64,000 nt of DNA, from positions 248,001 to 312,000 of the forward strand of contig JAAKBF010000010.1 in the NCBI GenBank assembly GCA_012656075.1. Reading direction: 5' to 3'. Shown here piece after piece: positions 36,621 through 48,360 of the stretch. The notes below the pieces were generated by a model. The model was not told the DNA's origin. It saw only the letters and a program-made list of their open reading frames with translations, and ran no database searches. The stretch's first letter is position 1, and each line of letters starts with the position of its first letter. The position numbers and the translations under genes are program-made. The stretch comes from Phytophthora hibernalis. Its lineage: Eukaryota; Oomycota; Peronosporomycetes; Peronosporales; Peronosporaceae.

Positions 36621-37017
36621 GACCAGACGATTCACAGCGGCAGCGGAGAACGTCGCGACCATGACGAAGGGGGCAGAGAAGCTGGCGGTACTGACAGCAG
36701 TCGTAGTGGTGGAGGCGGTGACGGCGGCGGGAACGCGGGCGGTGGTGCCGGTGGTGGTGCCGATGGTGGTGGTACCGGTTGTGCGGTCACGGGCAGTGAC
36801 GAACCGGATTTTGATGTCGCTGGCGGCAACAATGATGACTCGGATGAGGTGCCACCCACGCAGCAAACTTGCGTGCAGCCAAACCTCCGAGCAATAGTAC
36901 CTCTTGTGCCCGTACATATCAAGTTGAACGGCAGAGTTGTGCCGGTCGAACGTCCAAGACTGAACCGTAACGAGAAGCGTACGAAATCAAAAGCCGACCT
37001 GAAAGAATACAAAGGGT

Positions 37018-38099
37018 ATGAAACGGCGTGGCCTCCTTCGTGACGTTTGTGAAGTCGTTGCAGCTTTAAAGGATATTCAACCCGAGCTACGCGAGGTAGG
37101 ATCTTTGCTCGCGACTTTTCAGGTGCTAGGAAAGGCCGTGGGCAAGCCACTAGCGTGGCGACTCAACGCCAATTACGTCTCCGACAATGTTCGGTACCGG
37201 CTTCCTGAACCAACTGTGGATCGGGCGCTTGAGCAGCTACGCGAGAAGTTATGTGGAGAGACAGAGGAGATCCAGCTTGATAGCGATGGCGAAAACGTGG
37301 GTGGTGCGGACATATACGTAGTATCCATTATAAGATTGGCACCTACACAAGAGAACAGCTGGAAGATATGAAGTGGATATGGAACCTACATACTACGTGT
37401 CGACGCGGTTTGTCGTTGAGCAGTTGGCTGAACACCGAGGTGAGAAGCCTCGTGGGAGAATCTGTTGTCGTAGGTTTGGTACTCGATGAGTTCCTGAATG
37501 CATGGCCATACAAGATAATTCCTGGATTTGGGGTTGATATTGCGATGGCAGACCTCTTCTGCATCAGAGGTTCAACGTGGTTAAACGACGACGCGATGCG
37601 CGCTTTCTCGGTGTTTCTGAAGTCGTACAAGAACAACGCGACGGTGATGATACCTCCGGTGAAGAAGCAACCGAACAAGAAACCAACCAATCCGAACGTA
37701 CTGTTGCAGGAGAAACAAGTAGCAGAGATTCGTGCTGGTATTTCGACTCTGCAGTACGTTTTGATGCCTATCAATTTGAATAGTGTTCACTGGGGCTGTT
37801 TGGTGATCGACGGAGGCTCCAAGACCATTCAGATGTACGACAGCATTGGCTCGAAGAATAACACGAATCGCTTGAAGGCCATCGCGTTGGAGATTGTCTC
37901 CGCATTGCCAGACACGTACACTAAGCTCAACGTTGAGGGGCCTCTGCAGAAAGATGGTGACAGCTGTGGTGTGTTTGCATGCCTCCACCTCTGGAAGTCC
38001 GTGTCCAGTGATGCTTCGACGGACGTGTCCACTGCTGGTATCAACAAGCTACGCTGGAAGTTGCTGCACACAATTTGGAAGATGAAGCGCCACTGGTAG
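37018..38099 (+). pseudogene. MULE-borne Ulp1-type (C48) cysteine protease
   Basis: The catalytic triad is visible: His in SVHWGC (37788-37790), Asp in MYDSIG (37839-37841) and Cys in DSCGVF (37965-37967), with the expected Gln at PLQKDG. The region before (37018-37371) is joined by a one-base loss near 37330. The upstream linker (36620-37043) is Gly/Asp-rich. C48 enzymes remove SUMO. In plants, some MULEs (Kaonashi type) carry such a protease; here the arrangement is a separate downstream module on the same strand. The triad is complete, so the protease part may have stayed under selection longer than the transposase. Confidence 0.8.
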
Positions 38100-38220
38100 C
38101 TGAAGGTTAAGGCGTCGCAGATGCGTTCTATATCGGGGCCAATGATTTAGACCAGGTATGACCAAATACGGATACAGGTATCGTCCAGGTAAAAGCCATG
38201 TATTCATCGTTATGCTGCAG

Positions 38221-39812
38221 ATATCGAGGTAGAAGTTCAGGAAGACGTGACAAAGGAAGAGCGTGCAAGTCGGCAGCGACGAGCTGCAGCACGTCGCAAA
38301 GGTATCATCGGTATACAAGAAAATGGAGACGACGACGAAGGTGATGAAGACGAATCGAAGGTGCCGACAGCTAATACAGCTGATGTGGAGCAGGCACCTA
38401 TACAACGTGAAGTTGTACGAATGAGTCGGTTTAGGAAGGAAACCACGACGATGACACTGTTCAAAGTCCGAAATAAAAAACGAGGTGTTGAATTCACACT
38501 GGATCAAGTTCGCATCGACCAAGTGCTGCAGACCAACCGCGCATTCCAAGTTGAGGTCGCATTGGCAACATTACGGCGCGAGCTGGACAAACAAGTCATC
38601 GTTAACGAAGACCTGATGGGGAAAATCTGGCGCAAGTACGAATACGAGATGAAGTTACTTCGCCGCAACAAAGAAGTTCAAGCTACCGTCATGGTCTCTG
38701 ACCAGAACTGCCAGACGCTAGTTCCTCAGCGGAACCCTGCACTGGAGCGACTACGAATGGCGTCGCTGTATATACCCGCGGATGCTCCTGGTGCAGCCGA
38801 AAGTCTCCTGCAAAAGATCAGCAGAGCGACACGAGAACTTCTCCCAGGAGTTGCTAACAAAATGGACGCCCACTTTACTGTGACAAAGTCCAAGCGGTCG
38901 CCCAAGCACCAGCAGAACAAGCAAGTTCTGGTGAGACCTCTTGCTTTGAGTCCACGCAGCAGTCGCACCCAACTACGAGCTCAAGTCAGCCAAGAACCTG
39001 GTACCAGACGAAGACAACGTGGTAAACATCGGATCAACACGGACTCCATTGAAGTAGGAACGTCCACGCTCCCGATACTGGACGACAAAATAACTGGTAG
39101 ACTGTCATCTCCACCGAAGATCATCCACCACGTGAACGAGTTCGGTACACGTCAAGACGTGCTCGTGTCGCCAACCCGAGCACCTTTCTTCAATCAATCT
39201 CCAGTAAATAGCTCCGCCAGTGTGACAGCGTTATCGCCTCATCCACCAGCACCTCAGAGTCCACGTGTACGCAAACCAATGCCTCGTAAGCCCAGCGCCG
39301 ACAAACATCGTCCATTCAACCACTTGCAGCTTGACAGTCAGTACGAAGAGCGGGTGGAGTCCACCGGGCGACAATCAAACCGCAGTGCACTCACCACCCA
39401 CCCAACATCACATCACTCGTCACCTCCTAGCAGCAACAGCAGCACAAGTACTCTACGCTACAGTCGCAGCTTCCTCCGTGCCGGAATAGAAGTTCTCCGC
39501 AACTCCAGCTCAAGTGGCAGTCCACTGCCTTATCCAGACGACGACGATCCGTCTAACGCGAGTGACAATGACAGCAGCGAAGACGAAGAGCAATTCCTAA
39601 GTCCCAGTCGACTGGCAATGGCCGTGAGTGGATACAACCACGACCAACTCGCACAACCAGCTGAGATCCACTCACTCCGTCTATTTTTTACCGATAAAGT
39701 CGACCAAAACGACTTGAGAGCAGGTTGTGAGGTGGATTCCGAGCTGTTCGAGCAGGCCTTGCACTCGCCTTTCACTCCTGCAGTACTATACCCCATCCAA
39801 CCCAACCAATAA
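38221..39812 (+). pseudogene. 3' half of the duplicated Sfi1-like gene (promoterless)
   Basis: From GATATCGAGG at 38220 to the stop at 39812 this copies 5711-7494 at very high identity. It reads as one open frame of about 520 codons: it keeps the G4 run at 38619-38622 that is G3 in the first copy, and lacks the local frameshift of copy 1 at 6500-6530. It lacks an in-frame 189-bp block (equivalent to 5930-6118, 63 codons). No ATG or promoter precedes it; the MULE lies directly upstream. The shared tail ends with the same AATAATAAATACAATAA polyadenylation-like stretch. Confidence 0.9.
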
Positions 39813-39850
39813 TAAATACAATAATTGTGTTACATGTACCGGTACCGGTA

Positions 39851-40003
39851 CAGTAATGTGCGTCAATAATGAACGGGGTATCAACCAATATCCTTTGAAA
39901 CATTATACATCTGTCAGTGAGGAACATCTGTGTGCGGATTGTGGGCACCTATACCCTTTTAATTATGTACATATCAGGTGTTCCTTATTGACGCACATTA
40001 CTG
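39851..40003. mobile_element. Stowaway-type MITE (153 bp) with TA target duplication
   Basis: The terminal inverted repeat starts CAGTAATGTGCGTCAATAA. The first 19 bases match perfectly at 39851-39869 and 39985-40003, and one mismatch allows extension to about 24. TA dinucleotides flank both ends (39849-39850 and 40004-40005), as for Tc1/mariner-type insertion. It has no coding capacity. It lies between the Sfi1-like 3' half and the potassium channel, where the channel's first exon should begin. Confidence 0.85.
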
Positions 40004-40005
40004 TA

Positions 40006-43000
40006 TAGTCAACTTCAAAGTGCAGCAAAAAGCCAGCGCAGACGATGCATTTTTAGGTAGAGACCAGCCGTTGGGGTTTGCCGAAATTGTTTGGACGGTC
40101 TCAGTCGTCAATTTGCCAAACGTCATGACGGACTTGGTGGTGGCTGCGTGTTCCATCACAAACACGTCACCGAACTGCTACACGGCCTCGTGGTACCTCA
40201 TTTGGGACCAAGTTCGCTACTGGCTGCTCATTCAAGTACCGGTTATCGCCATCTCCATCGTCTACGAGTGGCTCGAACTGGCCTCGCACCGCTACGTTGA
40301 GCGGTTTCGCAAAATCTGTGACTCTCCACTCACCAACGTGGTGGTAAGTTGGTTGTTGGTTAGTTAACAGGGTGGTATGATACTAAAATGTTGTGTTGAT
40401 GTTAGAACTACCTCGTGCAAATTGTCACGAGTTTCTATGTGTGCATCAACTGGAGTACGTGGTACTGTCATTTTTGAAGGTCTCTCTTGTGATATTTTGT
40501 TGAACTAATGTATCTTATTTTTGTGTATTAGTTGTTCGAGGCGGGTCGTTGGCTGTGAGTTTCTCGTCCTGGTCCATTGAGTCGCTGTTTCTGATTGCGA
40601 CGGGTGCGGGGTACGGATTCGGTGGCTTGCTGCGAAGAACAAGTAGGTTTTATTTTTTATGTTTTGGATGGAGTACTAACTGTTGCTGGTAGGGTGAATT
40701 ATGTGCTGCAGCTGCACAATGTGTTCGACTTGTTATCGGTAGTGGCGCATTTTACGATTTCGTTCCAGACGATTGTGATCGGGAGCAAAACGTATCGCTC
40801 GTGGTTGGATTTTGGATTCATTCGGTCGTATGTGGGCTACGTGGTTGTGGATCATTTATTCGAGCGATACCCGAACAAAACTTTCTTCTCGCAAGTGCTG
40901 CTGGTGGTGTTTAAGGCGCTGTGTCTTGTGTTTTTCTGCGCGGCCGTGCTGTTTTCGCTCGAACAGCTCGGAGAATTGCCGCACACAAACAGTTTTCTGC
41001 TTCATGTGTACGAATGCAGCAACGAAGACGGAACGGCGACTATCCTGCGAGCTACGAACGACGGCACGGACGAGTACCCGAACTGTGACGAAACCTGGAG
41101 CTTCTTTTCGTCCATCTACTTTATGTTCGTGACAGTCTCCACTGTGGGTTACGGAGACTTCTCACCTCACACCGTGCTCGGACAACTTACGGTCTGTGTG
41201 ATCATCGTTTTCGGTATCTATACATTTGCAAACGAATCTGCTGCCTTCATGACGCTCTATGGAGACCAGCGTGGAACGCTAGTGAAATACGACGGCTCAA
41301 GAAATACAGTGCACGTGATTGTGACAGGAAGCCCGTCATTTGCGCAGACCAAAGACTTCATTCGCGAGTTTTTCCACCCTGACCACGAGGAGGCTTTCCA
41401 AGGCCACGAAAGTGATAGCGATAGCGACGATAACGAACCGAGCAAGCGGAAAGCAGGCCAAAGTGTTACTGATACCTCACACTCTCGAAGCGATATTCCA
41501 CTCAAGAACCATGTTCGGTACGGCAGTATCCATGACGCGTACACTGCAATGGAAGAAGGTGCAAGTAAGGACAAGAAACGAAATGTCAAGCCACTCGTGT
41601 CAAAATGGATGCATCGTGGTGGCAGCCTCATTCGTGAAACACATATCGTAGTGCTGATGCAGTTCGACAAGGCCGGCGAAAATGCGGCATTCCAGCGCGA
41701 AATAATGGAGTTTGTGGAACAAAATCCTCGGTATGTCAAGCGTGTGTTCCTGGTGTACGGATCTCCATTGCTCGAGACTGACCTTAAGAATGCGCAGCTA
41801 GATCGAGCAATGGCTGTGTTCTTTCTTCCCAACAAATACTCCGATGACGGCAACAAGGAAGACGCGGCTACAGTGCTGCGTGTTCTGTCGGTGTCCCAAC
41901 AAAAGCAAGAGCACACGCAATTGTTTGCCATGTTGGTCAATTCAGACAACCGTACGCTTCTGGAGGCCACCGGATTGAGTAAGGAGAACTTGGTCTGTGC
42001 TGATGAAATTCGACTGGGGTTGATGGGACTAAGCTGTCGGTGCCCGGGTCTGTCCACGGTGGTGTCAAACTTGATCACAAGTCGTAGCGGTGAGATCCCA
42101 GAAGTATCACCAGAGGAAGCCCACCTTGTAAAGTCATGGGTGTCCGAGTACATTTCCGGTGCGGCGAACGAGATTTATGCGTGCTGCTTGACGAAACATT
42201 TCCACGGCATGAATTTCATTCAAGCGACCATGCATATTCACAGACAGTCGAACGGTTTGGTGCTTCTGATTGCTGTCGAGTCGGACGGTGAGATCGCTTT
42301 CAACCCTGGTCGGTGGTATCGTATTGCCCCCAGTACGAAAGCCTATCTCATTGCAGAATCAATCACCTCTCTCGAACCTTTTGCTGGTACCCCGAGCATG
42401 AGCAGCATTGCTGCCTTGTCATCCAACAAGGCATTACTCCAAAGTCGGGGCAATTTGCTGAGCCGAGCTCGTCAAGCGCAGCATAATGTCGAACGACGCA
42501 TTCCCAAGGACATTCGGGAGTACATTAGGCGATGTGCGGTTAGTGATGATCCATCCCAGATTCCGTCTTCTCCTTCACCCCAATTGCTCGCAGCTGGAGG
42601 TCATATTGTCGTGTGTAGTAACATTGGAAACGAGAGCGGTGGTCAGCGATCAGTATCTCGGCTGGTAAATTTTTTGAGGCCACTGCGAGCGGCGCATATC
42701 GAAAGGATCGTCCCAGTCGTTATCGTAGACGCCGGCATGTTTGATAGCGTTTCCTGGCTTCAGCTCCGAGATTTTGGCGAGGTGTATCACGTGCATGGTT
42801 CGCCTCAGAACCACCACGTTTTAGACGCTGCTGGAATCTATACAGCCTCTTCAATTGTAGTTTTGGCGCAAGGCAATGAGGCTGGTTACGACGACTCGAA
42901 GGCTATCTTCAACGCCATTCTCGTGAATTGGCGCTGCAGCGCAACCAGATTTTCACGATTATCGAGCTCCGAGATGTAAACAACAACCGCTTTTTGGATC

Positions 43001-43807
43001 CTGTATCAAGTTTTGGTTCTACGCGTAACCTTCAAGGTGGCGACTTCGTTGATGACGCGGACGGTGAATACGATGTGAAGTCACGCTTGTCAAGTCTACG
43101 CGGACCACTTTCATCAGCACCTCGCGATAGTGTGCAATACAGTCGAGCATCTACTGTTACGAAAAAGCGTAATTGGGTGCAGCGTAAGACGAGAGTATTC
43201 GGGCACGCATTTTCAGCTGTGCAAACCTTTTTCCTCGGAAGCTTGAGAACTGCAGCTGAACAGGTGACTACGTATGGAACAGGATCAGCAGACTCCTCTG
43301 GGACGACAATTCAGAGCCTCTACAGTGGTGACGATAGCGACACTTTCTTCCAGGAGCGCTTCATGAACGGTGCACTATTCCCTCGTACGTCGCGGACGAC
43401 TTGCTGATCCAGAGTTTTTTCAATCCGTCGCTGAACATGTTCATTCGTAAGATTCTCGATGGCAAGAGCTGCTTTGTCCTATATGACGTCCCGAAGGAGC
43501 TGCGAGATCGAACCTTGTTGTATGGAGAGCTTTTCGAGTACATGACTTCAGGAGTGGCGCATACTCTCCCGATCGGATTGCTTCGTGCCAAGGGTGGCCC
43601 CGGTCGTGCCCCTACCCATACGTCTATACATGTCCGTCGTCCGACACGATTGTCTACCCTGGAGACAAAATCTTCGTGTTGATCAATGTTATGGCTCTCA
43701 ATCGTCTAGCTGACAAGTTGCAGAAACGATTCCGGAATCGCACCAAACCGTCCATGACGCTGGCAGATTTGGTGAACACCATTGCAAGACCATCTAACTC
43801 CTTGTAG
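40006..43807 (+). CDS. BK/Slo-type potassium channel with two RCK domains (frame-shifted)
   Basis: Introns: 40344-40405 (phase 0), about 40453-40532 and about 40643-40692. Transmembrane helices lie at 40200-40970. The selectivity filter T-V-G-Y-G-D is at 41141-41158. RCK1 starts VHVIVTGSPS (41310), and an acidic/Ser linker follows (41405-41500). RCK2 starts GGHIVVCSNIG (42595). Three one-base losses break the C-terminal third, at A2 42926-42927, C3 43380-43382 and C4 43609-43612; correcting them gives the family block VADDLLIQSFFNPS and a stop at 43807. BK-type channels open on voltage and Ca2+. The start is unclear: an in-frame ATG lies at 40125, but coding-like sequence runs back to the MITE at 40003, so the N-terminus may be truncated. 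Confidence 0.85.
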
Positions 43808-44110
43808 TTGCAATTGACTGAATTAAGGGTGATAACAGCATGAACTACAGATATTCCAGTCTTCCTCTTTTGACATTTGGATCTCTTTATCAAGCAGAAA
43901 AACGTTTGCCTGTCGTCTAAAAGAACCTCTGCCGGTGGAGGTCAATTTGCCGATATCCAGAAATCCTCTCCGTCAAATCGTCGTACCTACACTCGGTACT
44001 GTGAAAATATAGGGCGTCCCCGGTTGGGACAGTATCGCTCCAAGAGCGGCGACCAGGGAGAAGGGCCGACCAGGATTATCCGAAAGAATGCCTTTGTTGG
44101 CCTCCAGTCT
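43808..44110. other. Convergent intergenic spacer
   Basis: Between the potassium channel stop and the polycystin copy B stop, which converge. No gene or repeat recognised; the last part may hold decayed tail sequence of copy B. Confidence 0.4.
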
Positions 44111-46280
44111 TCATCTCTCGATCGATATATTCAACTTCAAATTGAGAGTGTCCATGAGAGAGATCATTTCGGGACTTAATACTGGGTAATTCACTCTGCC
44201 CGAAATTGAACGAGATGCTAAACGTTTCTCCTCCTCGGCATATTTGGGAAGTAACTCGTGGGACAAGAAGTGTTCTTTCTCCGCGATGAGATGCATCATT
44301 GTAGCATCGCACTCATCCTTATGAGCCTCAGGGAACAATTCCTTTAAAAAAATCGCGGTGATAGATGGTTGCGAAGGCCGGCGGACAAAAGGATCGACAC
44401 CTCTTGTCACATCAAGCATATCGCTGAGTTTTTCGTACAACACAACTGATCGGATTCTTCCCCAGAAAACCACACAATGTCGACAGTGCTTGTGGCGACA
44501 GCACGGAAGCCATAGCAGCAGGTCATACACTCTTGCAAACCACTGTCGAAATACACTGTTGCCCACACGGAGAAACACCCAGCGGCATAGGTCCTTATCT
44601 AGCCTTTTCTTTTCGTCTTGATAGGCATCGATGACGATAGCAAGCACCATGTTCAAAAGCACAAAACCTGCATCGTTATGTAGGCCCAGTAGTAGACAAC
44701 CGAGTAGTCGATGTCCTTTATGCTGTCGAAGTCAAAGCCGCCATAGCCTATGTTCATGCAGGACTTCATTGCGCTCAAGAGCGACGAAAAGTCTTGGACA
44801 CGATCGCCAAACAGCACTGTACCAGAAGCAGCAAACGCCAGAAAAACGACGCCAAAGACCGGTAAGAAAGTCCATAAAGTACGAACACCTCTTGCTATCG
44901 TTCGCGTCAGGATACTCAACCCATCATGGCGACGAAAAGTGCTAAGAATTCGTAGACCCAACACAAAGACCGCTGCAGTAGCAAGAAGCCTCAGCAAGAC
45001 TGTAAGGATGGCGATCACCCGAAACGAATGTGTTACCGATTTGAGCGTATCATTTGCTTGTCCATCGGTTTGGCCACCTTCTCCAAGACTGATAAGCTTA
45101 CGTCTGAAGTCAGAATTCATCGTGACAGCTTGTGTGGCTAGCACCGTGATGTAGAACAAACAGACACTTGGTCCTTTGAACAAATTGATCACTAGCCAAC
45201 CATCAGAATGTGCCACTACTTCAACCCACTTCGCCAAAAGCCATCGACGCAGTCTATAGAACCAGTGATTTTCACCATACACTACGAAAAATTCTCTGAA
45301 GTGCGGTGTTCCAGACGAAATGATCCGACGAAGCCAAATCGCAGGAAAGAGAATCCATGGCAAGAACCACGCAAGTACAGCAACATCCAGCACGATAGTA
45401 GTAGCAGAAGGGTATTGGTTCAACAGTGTTGATGTTGTTGAAGCACTAGGCTCCACGTAGCCTCCATCATTAAAATCAAGCTGCAGTTTGGTCACTGCGT
45501 ATCCTGGAAGCTGTGCGTTGAGCGTGATAACAGAAATAACCAGCTGCTGTGTCGACGAATTGAGCCATCTTCCGTTGTCTTTTTTGTCAGTTAGTAGTGT
45601 GGTAGCAGCGGAGACATTTGTGCCAAAACTGATGAGAAGCTCGTCTTTCACCGTCCTTGATGAGTCGTAGCAACTCGAGTAGATGCCACCGATAAACTCC
45701 GGTGTATCGCAGTCTCCCGACTCCATATAGGTCACTTCAAAATGAACAGCACCCAGCACCTTGTTGAATGTAGCGATTCGACCCCATTGGTTTTCCGGTA
45801 GAGCAGCTCCGTTGTAGTCTGTCGTGACGAAGGCCTGGGGAATAAAAGTGTCGTTGAGCCAGTCGAAAATGTCGGGGATGGTGTCAATGTTGTAGTACTT
45901 GACGGGGACTCATCCGTGATGGCATCACCTCTTGATGTTACGAGCGCTGAGAAAACCCCGTAGTGTTGGCGGTACATGTTGGTGGTTGGAATGTGCAGGA
46001 AGATTGCGGCGACGAAAATCCCAAAGGAGATCATGGCGATGATAATCTTCTTCATCTCCTTTGCATGCTTCTTGTCGTGCTGTAGTACGCCGATGGTGTG
46101 TCGTGAAGCGATATCCGAACACGGTAGGGCTTTCTTTTCAGTTGAAGAGCGCATGTTCGCTCTCACTTGTTGACATATTTTGCGTTTGAGAAAGGGTGAG
46201 GTAGAGATGTAACGAGTAGCAGTCATAGCGATGGAAGATTTAAACACAGCATGCGGATGGGGCACACATAGTTTATTCAC
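44111..46280 (-). CDS. Polycystin-like channel, copy B (frame-shifted)
   Basis: It has the same architecture as copy A: S1 with HIPTTNMYRQHYG, TOP-like domain with YSSCYDSS, S2-S5, pore (LFGDRVQDFSSLLSAM), S6 and a short tail. The N-terminal 60 residues differ from copies A and D (basic, with SSTEKKALP), so the cytosolic start has diverged. One-base losses occur at G4 45904-45907 (also in copy A) and just before S6 near 44661-44670. The tail lacks the long form of copies A and D. The start at 46280 is the farthest upstream Met; an internal Met near 46226 is also possible. Confidence 0.75.
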
Positions 46281-46491
46281 TTAAAATTGAAATAGACTAT
46301 TTGTCGACGAAAACTTCACGCGATGTGTGTTTGAAACTCAATAAGTGTGCCGATCAAAAATTTAGCTTTTTCGAGTGTCCATGCTAGCGATCGGGACATG
46401 CAAAATCATTTTCAGACAAGCGACGGCTGTGCGTTTATGAGGGTGGATACATACACGTCAAACGGATCTGGATCAGAAGGTAGTTCACCCG

Positions 46492-48360
46492 TCATTGCAT
46501 TTTTTCAGAAAGCAACTTTAAAAGAGGCGTGATTGTAGCTTCGCACTCTTTCAGCGTAGCCTCGGGAAACCATTCCTTTAACGTCATCGCCGTGAGAAGT
46601 GTAGGATCTCTACCTCGTGTCGCATCGAACCAAGTTATTAATTGCTTCTCCAGCTTGTCCAGTAGTACAACCGGTCGGATTCTTCCCCAGAACACCACAT
46701 CGTGTCGACCGTTCTCATAGTGACAGCAAGAAATCCATAGCCGGTCATTCATTCTTTCTAGACACTGCCGAAATAAACTTTTTACGACACGGTAAGGCTT
46801 CCAGTATTTGATCCCAACTGCCGCTTTTTTCTCTTCTTCGTAGGCATCGATAACGACGGCTAGCGCAATGTTCAAGAGCACAAAAGTCTCCATCGCCATG
46901 TAGGCCAAATAATAGACAACCGAATAGTCGATGTCCTTTATGCTGTCGAAGTCAAAATTGCCATAGGTCATGTTAATGCAAGCATTCATCGCACCTAAGA
47001 CCGACGAGAAGTCTTGGACACGATCACCAAATAGTACTGTTCCTGCAACAGCAAACGCTACGAAAACGGCAGCAAAGACCCCTGAAAAGGCCCAGATATA
47101 ACCAAGGGTATTCTCCATCGTTCGTGTCAAGATACCCAGCGCAAAAAATCCACGAAAAGTGTAGAGAATTCGCAGCCCCAGCACTAAGACCGCTGCGGCA
47201 GCAAAAGCCTCAACAAGACGGTAAGAATGGCGATTAGCTGGAACGAATGTGTAACTGATATCAGTGTATCACTCGCGTCTGCATCGGTTTGTCCACCTTC
47301 TCCGATACTGACCAGCTTACGTCTGAAGTCGGAATTCATCGTTAGAACCTGCGTGATAATCACCGTGATGTAGAACAAGCAAAGAATTGGTCCTTTGAAG
47401 ACGGTGATGAGTAACCAGCCGCCAGCGTCGTCAATCCATTCCGCCTTAGACTTCGCAAATTTCTGCCATCGACGCAGTGTTCTTAACCGGTGCTTCTTAT
47501 GGTACATTCTGAAGAGTGTTCTTCCATACGAAATGATCCGACGAAGCCAAATTGAGGGAGCGAGAATCGACGGCAAGAACCACATAACGACAAGAACATC
47601 CAGTACGATTGTAGAAGCAGATGGGTACTGGTTCAACAGTATTGATGTGGTTGAAGCGCTGGGCTCAACGTAGCCCCCATCATTAAAATCAAGCTGCAGT
47701 TTGGTCACTGCATATCCTGGGAGCTGTGCGTTGAGTGTGATAACAGTGATAGCAAGTTGTCGTGTCGACGAATTGAGCCATTTTCCGTTATCTTTCTTCT
47801 CGGTGAGTAGTGTGGTAGCGTCAGAGACGTTCGTGTCAAAACGGATGAGAAGTTCGTCCGTAGTAGTGCTTGAAGAATCGTAGCAAGTCGAGTAAATATC
47901 GACAAGAAACTCGGGTGTTTCACATTCTCCCGGCTCCATGTAGGTCACTTCAAAATGAACTGCACCCAGCACCTTGTTGAATGTAGCAATTCGACCCCAT
48001 TGATTTTGAGGCAAAGCAGCTCCGTTGTAATCTGTCGTGACGAAGACCTGAGGGATGAAAGTATCGTTGAGCCAGTCGAAAATGTCAGGGATGGTTTCAA
48101 TGTTGTAGAACTTGGCGGGAGACTCGTCCGTGATGGCATCACCTCCTGACGTTACGAGCGCCGAGAAACCCCGTAGTGCTGGCGGTACATGGTGGTGGTT
48201 GGAATGTGATGAAACATGGAAGTGACAAAGATGCTGAACGAGATCAGGGAAAGGATAATTTTCCTCATTTCCGTTGCGTTGTTCGTATCGTGCCACAGCA
48301 TGCGATGTGCCCCCAAACTGGGATCTCCATTGGCGATGCTCCATCTGGAGCTCCATTTTC
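46492..48360 (-). CDS. Polycystin-like channel, copy C (frame-shifted)
   Basis: The longest uninterrupted channel block in the array (47184-48178) covers the TOP-like domain through S4; the S5-pore-S6 part is a second block (46492-47184). The two are separated by a one-base loss at A4 47203-47206 (A5 in copy D). A second loss at A3 48166-48168 (A4 in copies A and D) puts S1 out of frame with the rest. The pore reads LFGDRVQDFSSVLGAM. The C-terminal tail is short; remnants of the coiled-coil tail seem to lie in 46370-46420. The start is uncertain. Confidence 0.75.

Larger units (their letters stand above)
33824..38200 (+). mobile_element. MULE with zinc-finger transposase, SWIM domain and Ulp1 protease
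   Basis: Coding parts in order: a FAR1/WRKY-like zinc DNA-binding domain, a MULE transposase core, a SWIM finger, a Gly-rich linker and a C48 Ulp1-type protease. Terminal sequences are CAGGTAT-rich at both ends (33832-33860 and 38162-38200). A close relative of the right end (CCAAATA..ACAGGTAT..CATG) also lies at 29015-29054, beside the inverted Sfi1-like fragment. No clean inverted repeat or target duplication is visible. Flanks are polycystin copy A on the left and the 3' half of the split Sfi1-like gene on the right. Confidence 0.8.

Noticed and set aside
36632..37150. A 172-codon Pro-rich minus-strand frame
   Set aside because: It is the complement of the Gly-rich linker in the MULE and has biased composition without domains.
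33824..38200. Clean terminal inverted repeats and target duplication for the MULE
   Set aside because: CAGGTAT-rich ends are quasi-palindromic and match in both direct and inverted sense. No 8-11 bp duplication was found, so exact ends are not claimed.
41257..42153. A 298-codon minus-strand frame
   Set aside because: It lies opposite the RCK1 region of the potassium channel, has no domain, and is explained by the codon pattern of the real gene.
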